This document shows positions 59,365-64,000 of a stretch of 64,000 nt of DNA, piece after piece (the first letter of the stretch is position 1; the number at the start of each line of letters is the position of its first letter). The translations under genes were made by a program, and so were the position numbers. This DNA comes from Parvibaculum sp045863935 (GTDB taxonomy: Bacteria > Pseudomonadota > Alphaproteobacteria > Parvibaculales > Parvibaculaceae): assembly GCF_045863935.1 (NCBI RefSeq), contig NZ_BTVP01000002.1, positions 62,001 to 126,000 on the forward strand, written 5' to 3'. The notes under the pieces were generated by a model. The model made no database searches. It saw only the letters and a program-made list of their open reading frames with translations, and was not told where the DNA came from.

Positions 59365-60462
59365 ATGTCGCACAACACGTTCGGCCATCTGTTCCGCGTC
59401 ACGACCTGGGGTGAAAGCCACGGGCCGGCGCTTGGCTGCGTGGTCGACGGTGCGCCGCCGCGCATCCCGCTCAAGGCCGAGGATATCCAGCGCTGGCTCG
59501 ACCGCCGCCGCCCCGGCCAGTCGCGTTTCACGACGCAGCGGCGCGAACCGGATGCGGTCAAGATTCTCTCCGGCACTTTCGTGGAAGATGGCGTGGAACT
59601 TACCACTGGCACGCCGATCTCGCTGATGATCGAGAATGTCGACCAGCGCTCGAAAGACTACGGGGACATCGTCGAGAAGTTCCGTCCGGGTCACGCCGAC
59701 TTCACCTATTTTTCGAAATACGGCATTCGCGATCATCGCGGCGGCGGGCGCTCCTCCGCGCGCGAAACGGCGGCGCGCGTCGCGGCGGCGGGCGTTGCCC
59801 GCGCCATGCTTCCGGGCATCACCATTCGCGGCGCTCTCGTGCAGATGGGACCGCACAAGATCAACCGCGCGAATTGGGACTGGGAGGAGACGGAAAACAA
59901 TCCCTTCTGGTGTCCGGACGCGAAAGCCGCTGCGCATTGGGAAACCTATCTCGACGGCGTGCGCAAGAACGGTTCGTCCTGCGGCGCGGTGATAGAGGTC
60001 GTTGCCTCGGGCGTGCCCGTGGGCCTCGGCGCGCCGATCTATGGCAAGCTCGATGGCGATCTCGCGGCCGCGATGATGAGCATCAATGCGGTGAAAGGCG
60101 TCGAGATCGGCGAAGGCTTTGCCGCCGCCGCCCTTTCCGGCGAGGAGAATGCCGACGAAATGGAGTCCACCAATCATGGGCTCGCCTTCTCCTCCAACCA
60201 TGCAGGCGGCATTCTCGGCGGGATATCCACGGGTCAGGACGTCGTGGTGCGCTTTGCCGTGAAGCCGACATCGTCGATCCTCGCGCCCCGCAAAACCGTG
60301 ACAAAGAGCGGTGAGGCGACGGAGATCGTGACAAAGGGCCGGCATGATCCTTGTGTCGGCATTCGTGCGGTGCCTGTCGGCGAGGCCATGATGGCCTGCG
60401 TGCTCGCGGACCACTTGCTCCGCCACCGGGCGCAGGTCGGAGAACGGCGGAACGATGAGTGA
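59365..60462 (+). CDS. aroC: Chorismate synthase
   Basis: The 365-aa FMN-dependent enzyme makes chorismate from EPSP, the last common step of aromatic amino-acid synthesis. Signatures visible are TWGESHGPALGCVVDG (near the start), RRPGQSRFTTQRRE, YGIRDHRGGGRSSARETAAR (the phosphate-binding block), SNHAGGILGGISTGQD and RHDPCVGIRAVPVGEAM. Length is standard. The last eight bases overlap the next gene, so a shared transcript is likely. Confidence 0.97.
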   Translation: MSHNTFGHLFRVTTWGESHGPALGCVVDGAPPRIPLKAEDIQRWLDRRRPGQSRFTTQRREPDAVKILSGTFVEDGVELTTGTPISLMIENVDQRSKDYGDIVEKFRPGHADFTYFSKYGIRDHRGGGRSSARETAARVAAAGVARAMLPGITIRGALVQMGPHKINRANWDWEETENNPFWCPDAKAAAHWETYLDGVRKNGSSCGAVIEVVASGVPVGLGAPIYGKLDGDLAAAMMSINAVKGVEIGEGFAAAALSGEENADEMESTNHGLAFSSNHAGGILGGISTGQDVVVRFAVKPTSSILAPRKTVTKSGEATEIVTKGRHDPCVGIRAVPVGEAMMACVLADHLLRHRAQVGERRNDE

Positions 60463-60985
60463 AGCCGGGGACAATTCGTCCGGGGGCGCTGTTTTTCTGA
60501 CCGTGCAATATGCAAGGCAGAAGGGCGAGAGCATCGTTTATAGCGGCGTGCTGATCGCGGGGGCGCTTGTCCTTTTCGGCATGCCGCGCGCGCCGATCCT
60601 CGCCCTCATCGCCGCCCTCGTGTCGGCGGGCGTCGCGATCTATCACTGGCCCTATGTCGCGAAGGATCGCAAGGCGTTCGCTGTGACACCGGCGGGGATA
60701 AATATCGACCGGCTGGGACTGCTGCCCTGGAATGCGATCGCGGGCGTGGAGATCGTGGACCGCTATGTGCGGATGATCCGCAACGCGGAGTTGCGCATCG
60801 CGCTCAAGCGGCCGTTCGACACGGCGGTGGAGAATGCGCCGCAGGTGGGCCCGTTGCGGCGCCATATGTATCGCTGCTGGGGCATGGTCTCGCCGCAGGA
60901 AATCTCCGTGAAGCTCTCGACACTCGACACGCCGCCAGAGACCGTCGAAGCGGCGATCCGGCCGCACATCCATCGCAATATCTGA
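60455..60985 (+). CDS. PH-domain-like membrane protein of unknown function
   Basis: The 176-aa product has two membrane spans (residues about 26-65) and a C-terminal region resembling a bacterial PH fold: TPAGINIDRLGLLPWNAIAG, IVDRYVRMIRNAELRIAL. The gene overlaps aroC by eight bases. It converges with the RNA methyltransferase gene, which stops eight bases away. A short charged N terminus (MSEAGDNSSGG) precedes the spans. No function is known. Confidence 0.75.
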   Translation: MSEAGDNSSGGAVFLTVQYARQKGESIVYSGVLIAGALVLFGMPRAPILALIAALVSAGVAIYHWPYVAKDRKAFAVTPAGINIDRLGLLPWNAIAGVEIVDRYVRMIRNAELRIALKRPFDTAVENAPQVGPLRRHMYRCWGMVSPQEISVKLSTLDTPPETVEAAIRPHIHRNI

Positions 60986-60992
60986 CCGGCGC

Positions 60993-62237
60993 TCAGCCGC
61001 GCCGGAATATCCCCACCAGTTCGACATGGGCCGACCAGAGGAACTGGTCGACCGGCGTCACGCAGTCGAGACGGTATCCCCCATCGAGAAGCGTCCGCGC
61101 ATCGCGCGCGAAAGTCACCGGATTGCACGAGACAGAGGCGACGACGGGCACTTTCGATTTCGCGATTTCCTCCGCCTGCGCCAGTGCGCCCGCGCGCGGC
61201 GGATCGATGACGATGGCTTCGAACTTGTTCAGTTCCTCCGCAAGAAGCGGGCGGCGGGCAAGATCGCGGGCCTCGGTGGTCAGGGGCTTCAGGCCGAAGC
61301 CGGGTCCGTACATCCGGGCTGCGCGTTCCAAGGCAGCGAGCGCCGGCTTCTCGCCCTCCACCGCGTGAACGGCGGCCGTGCCGGCAAGCGACGCCGAGAA
61401 GGTGCCGCAGCCCGCGAACAAGTCCACGACGCGGCGCGCTTCGCCCACACCGGCGCGCACGAGGGCAATGAGCGCTGCCTCGCCTTCCTGTGTCGGCTGA
61501 AGAAAACCGCCGACAGGCAGGATGACGCGGAGCCCCGACAGATCGATCTCGGGCGTGCGGCGCTCGGCAACGATCTCGCCGTCCCACGAAAGCCGCGCGA
61601 CATCGGCCGCCTGCGCATGTCCGCCGAGGTCGGCACGAAGAGGACCGTCGAGCGGTTTGCCTCCGGTGACTGCAACATCGAGCCCGTTCGCCGTCGAAGT
61701 GACGAGGACAGAAGCGCGCGTGCGGCGCGAGAGGCCCGGCTGTATGAGTTCACCGAGCCGGGGGATAAACCGCTCGATCTCGGGAACAACCAGCGGGCAT
61801 TCGGAAAGAAGCACAATGTCGTGGCTGCCGCGCGCATAGTAACCGGCGGTGACGCTTTTCTTCGTGCGCGTGAGCGCGAAGGTCGCGCGGCGGCGACTGT
61901 GCGGCGGCGCGGCGACAAGGGGTTCAACCTCCGTCTCGATACCCCGCGCCTTCAGCGCGACGGCGACCTGCTCTCTTTTCCATGCGGCATAGGCGGTTGG
62001 CGCCATGTGCTGAAGCGTACATCCGCCACAGCGCGTGAAATGCGAGCAAGGAGGCGAAACGCGCTCCGGTGAAGGCTCGAGCACCTTCGACAAGGAAGCG
62101 CGGCCGCCCTCCTCCCGCGCGATGCGCACCCGTTCGCCCGGCAATACGTAAGGCACGTAGATTGTTTCGCCGTCGACTTCGGCGATGCCGTCCGCCTGTG
62201 CGCCGAGCGAGAGGACAGTGGTTTCGATGTCAGTCAT
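60993..62237 (-). CDS. RumA/TrmA-family RNA (uracil-5-)methyltransferase
   Basis: The 414-aa protein has an N-terminal TRAM domain (GAQADGIAEVDGETIYVPY, VLPGERVRIAREEGG), a 4Fe-4S cysteine cluster in CSHFTRCGGCTLQHM, motif I VVDLFAGCGTFSASLAG, IVIDPPRAGAL, and the catalytic Cys in SVSCNPVTFARDA. The family methylates uridine in 23S rRNA (RlmC/RlmD) or tRNA; the iron-sulfur cysteines favour the RumA (RlmD-like) branch. It overlaps tlyA by eight bases at its start and is the last gene of the dxs-tlyA unit. Confidence 0.9.
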   Translation of the reverse strand: MTDIETTVLSLGAQADGIAEVDGETIYVPYVLPGERVRIAREEGGRASLSKVLEPSPERVSPPCSHFTRCGGCTLQHMAPTAYAAWKREQVAVALKARGIETEVEPLVAAPPHSRRRATFALTRTKKSVTAGYYARGSHDIVLLSECPLVVPEIERFIPRLGELIQPGLSRRTRASVLVTSTANGLDVAVTGGKPLDGPLRADLGGHAQAADVARLSWDGEIVAERRTPEIDLSGLRVILPVGGFLQPTQEGEAALIALVRAGVGEARRVVDLFAGCGTFSASLAGTAAVHAVEGEKPALAALERAARMYGPGFGLKPLTTEARDLARRPLLAEELNKFEAIVIDPPRAGALAQAEEIAKSKVPVVASVSCNPVTFARDARTLLDGGYRLDCVTPVDQFLWSAHVELVGIFRRG

Positions 62238-62976
62238 TTTTCTCCGCCGCGATCAGGAATTCGCGGTTGCCATCGCCGCCTTCAATGGGGCTTTGCGTGA
62301 GCCCGAGAACCCGCCAGCCCATATCATCCGAAAGCCAGCGCGAGATATCCCCGCATATGCGCTCGTGCAGTGCCGGATCGCGCACAATACCGCCTTTTCC
62401 CACATTTTCGGGCCCGGCCTCGAATTGCGGCTTGATAAGCGCGACAAGGACCGCGCGCTTCTCAGCCAATGCGAGCGCGGGAGGCAAAGCCTTCTGCAAG
62501 CCGATGAAGCTCAAATCTGCGACGAGAAAGGACACCTGTTCGGGGATGTCCCGGCGCGTCAAATCCCGCGCGTTCAGGCCTTCGAGCGAGCGCACGCGCG
62601 CGTCGCTTTCGATTTCCTTCGCAAGCTGGCCGTGGCCGACATCGACGGCAACTACGAAAGCAGCGCCGCGTTCCAGCAGAACCTGAGTGAACCCGCCCGT
62701 GGAGGCGCCGAGATCGAGGCAGACCTTCCCCGAGGGATCGAGACCGAAAACGTCGAGCGCATGAAGGAGTTTCAGTGCGCCGCGCGAGACATAGGTTTTC
62801 TCCGGTGCGTCGAACTCGATTTCATCGGCGGCGCTCACCATGTCGGAGGGCTTCGATGCGACTTGTCCCCGGAGACGGACCTGACCGGCCTTGATCGCCG
62901 CCTGCGCACGGGCACGGGTGGAGACGAGGCCCAGCTCGACCAGCGCGAGGTCGAGACGCGTTTTTCCGTTTTGCAT
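62230..62976 (-). CDS. tlyA: TlyA-family 2'-O-methyltransferase / hemolysin-like RNA methylase
   Basis: The 248-aa protein has an N-terminal S4 RNA-binding domain (RLDLALVELGLVSTRARAQA, AIKAGQVRLRGQV) and an FtsJ-like methyltransferase domain (YVSRGALKLLHALD, CLDLGASTGGFTQVLLERGA, VVAVDVGHGQLA). It methylates ribosomal RNA in mycobacteria and relatives; hemolysis is a historical name. It starts eight bases after dxs and overlaps the RNA methyltransferase gene, so the three are co-transcribed. The pairing of dxs with tlyA is common in alphaproteobacteria. Confidence 0.93.
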   Translation of the reverse strand: MQNGKTRLDLALVELGLVSTRARAQAAIKAGQVRLRGQVASKPSDMVSAADEIEFDAPEKTYVSRGALKLLHALDVFGLDPSGKVCLDLGASTGGFTQVLLERGAAFVVAVDVGHGQLAKEIESDARVRSLEGLNARDLTRRDIPEQVSFLVADLSFIGLQKALPPALALAEKRAVLVALIKPQFEAGPENVGKGGIVRDPALHERICGDISRWLSDDMGWRVLGLTQSPIEGGDGNREFLIAAEKND

Positions 62977-62984
62977 ACAGTGGC

Positions 62985-64000
62985 TCAGACGAGCTTCGGC
63001 AGCGGCTGCGGCGCAAGCTCGCGCAGATCGGCAAACTGCCGCTCCAGACCGAGCGCGGCAACCGCCGTCTCGGCGATCTGCGCGGCGTTGAGCCCTGCAA
63101 TGTCATACATCTTCTCGGGCTTGTCCTGGTCGATGAAGATGTCGGGCAGCGCCATGGGCCTGATCTTGAGACCACGGTCGAGCAAGCCGGAGCGGGCGAG
63201 GAAATCGAGCACGTGGCTGCCGAAACCGCCGATGGATCCTTCTTCGACCGTTATCAGCACCTCATGACCGATGGCGAGGCGCGCAATGAGGTCTTCGTCC
63301 AGCGGCTTTGCGAAGCGCGCATCGGCAACCGTGGTCGAAAGACCAAGCGCGTTCAGATGGTCGGCTGCCTTCAGCGCCTCGGCAAGCCTCGTTCCAAGCG
63401 AGAGGATCGCGACTTTCGTGCCTTCGCGGAGAATACGTCCCTTGCCGATTTCGAGCGGCGTGCCGATGACGGGCATTTCGACGCCGATGCCTTCGCCCCG
63501 GGGATAACGGAGCGACGAGGGCCGGTCGTCGATGGCGACGGCGGTCGCCACCATGTGCTTCAGTTCCGCCTCGTCCGCCGCCGCCATGACGACGAAGCCG
63601 GGCAGGCAGGCGAGATAGGTCACGTCGAAGGACCCCGCATGGGTCGGGCCGTCGGCGCCGACGAGCCCCGCGCGATCGATCGCAAATCGCACGGGCAGGC
63701 GCTGGATTGCGACATCGTGGACCACCTGATCGTAAGCGCGCTGAAGGAAGGTCGAATAGATGGCTGTGAAGGGCTTGAACCCTTCGGCGGCGAGGCCCGC
63801 CGCAAAGGTCACGCCGTGCTGCTCGGCTATGCCGACATCGAAAGTGCGGGCGGGAAACCGCTCGCCGAAGAGATCGAGGCCGGTGCCCGACGGCATCGCA
63901 GCCGTGATGGCGACGATCCTGTCGTCCTGTTCGGCATGCGCAACCAGGCTTTCGGCGAAAACCTTGGTGTAGCTCGGTGCATTCGCCTTCGCCTTTGCCT
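62985..64000 (-). CDS. dxs: 1-deoxy-D-xylulose-5-phosphate synthase, C-terminal part (5'-truncated)
   Basis: The frame stays open through the right edge. The visible roughly 338 residues include the pyrimidine-binding transketolase domain (GIAEQHGVTFAAGLAAEGFK, IDRAGLVGADGPTHAGSFD, RYPRGEG) and the C-terminal domain (ISLGTRLAEAL-like, VEEGSIGGFGSHVLDFLARSG). The TPP-binding N-terminal domain lies outside the window. The enzyme makes DXP from pyruvate and glyceraldehyde-3-phosphate, the first step of the MEP isoprenoid pathway. It precedes tlyA by eight bases. Confidence 0.95.
   Translation of the reverse strand, partial: AKAKANAPSYTKVFAESLVAHAEQDDRIVAITAAMPSGTGLDLFGERFPARTFDVGIAEQHGVTFAAGLAAEGFKPFTAIYSTFLQRAYDQVVHDVAIQRLPVRFAIDRAGLVGADGPTHAGSFDVTYLACLPGFVVMAAADEAELKHMVATAVAIDDRPSSLRYPRGEGIGVEMPVIGTPLEIGKGRILREGTKVAILSLGTRLAEALKAADHLNALGLSTTVADARFAKPLDEDLIARLAIGHEVLITVEEGSIGGFGSHVLDFLARSGLLDRGLKIRPMALPDIFIDQDKPEKMYDIAGLNAAQIAETAVAALGLERQFADLRELAPQPLPKLV

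Noticed and set aside
60993..62237. Naming the RNA methyltransferase rlmD
   Set aside because: The RumA/TrmA family is clear but the exact uridine target cannot be read from motifs.

Overview
This window is a high-GC chromosomal stretch from an alphaproteobacterium. Supporting signs are csgH-linked curlin genes, a btaAB betaine-lipid pair, ATGA-coupled genes, repeated GTCATGCCCGG-type palindromes, and many beta-oxidation and Baeyer-Villiger-type genes. The content resembles hydrocarbon- or surfactant-degrading genera such as Parvibaculum, but that genus assignment is only an inference. No phage, transposase, rRNA operon or CRISPR array was found. Coding density is high and most genes are chromosomal housekeeping or catabolic genes.

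Left part (1-22.4 kb). Two serine beta-lactamase-fold hydrolases and an EamA transporter come first. Two tandem TauD-type dioxygenases follow, facing a Crp/Fnr regulator across a 16-bp perfect palindrome. Two nitronate monooxygenases flank a LysR gene. A NAD(P)-dependent epimerase, with a coupled 36-aa membrane peptide, faces a second LysR gene. Then come glutaryl-CoA dehydrogenase, a b561-type cytochrome, a murein endopeptidase plus L,D-transpeptidase pair (cell wall), btaA-btaB (phosphorus-free betaine lipid) and a heterodimeric ABC exporter with one degenerate ATP site.

Middle part (22.4-40.3 kb). A compact curli-like locus holds two divergent curlin-repeat proteins and a CsgH-like chaperone. 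Two Baeyer-Villiger/flavin monooxygenases follow, then tRNA-Gln and tRNA-Pro, a 58-aa secreted-peptide precursor and a GST. A sigma-70 promoter plus cobalamin riboswitch drives a BtuB-like receptor. After an enoyl-CoA hydratase comes a probable copper-uptake operon: a DUF2946 protein with a CxxCxxxC motif, a TonB-dependent receptor and a YcnI-like periplasmic copper protein. A sphingosine-phosphate-lyase-like PLP enzyme, a small acidic lipoprotein and an acyl-CoA synthetase close this part.

Right part (40.3-64 kb). A small membrane protein is followed by a MarR-EmrA-EmrB efflux operon. Then come an MBL-fold hydrolase, a DUF1499 membrane protein, an acyl-CoA ligase, an amidase, an AT-richer orphan gene, a class III aminotransferase, an SDR, an APH/P-loop kinase fusion, a cation efflux protein and pdxH. 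A glycine-zipper lipoprotein, a Sel1 protein, a J-domain protein, fabI, aroC and a membrane protein read rightward. A leftward dxs-tlyA-RNA methyltransferase operon ends the window, with dxs cut by the edge. Between 44.9 and 52.8 kb sit three composite palindromic elements built from paired 30-nt arms.

Starts were moved inward from the longest frame wherever a Shine-Dalgarno sequence, signal peptide or family N terminus supported it. All family calls were made by reading motifs; no database search was run.
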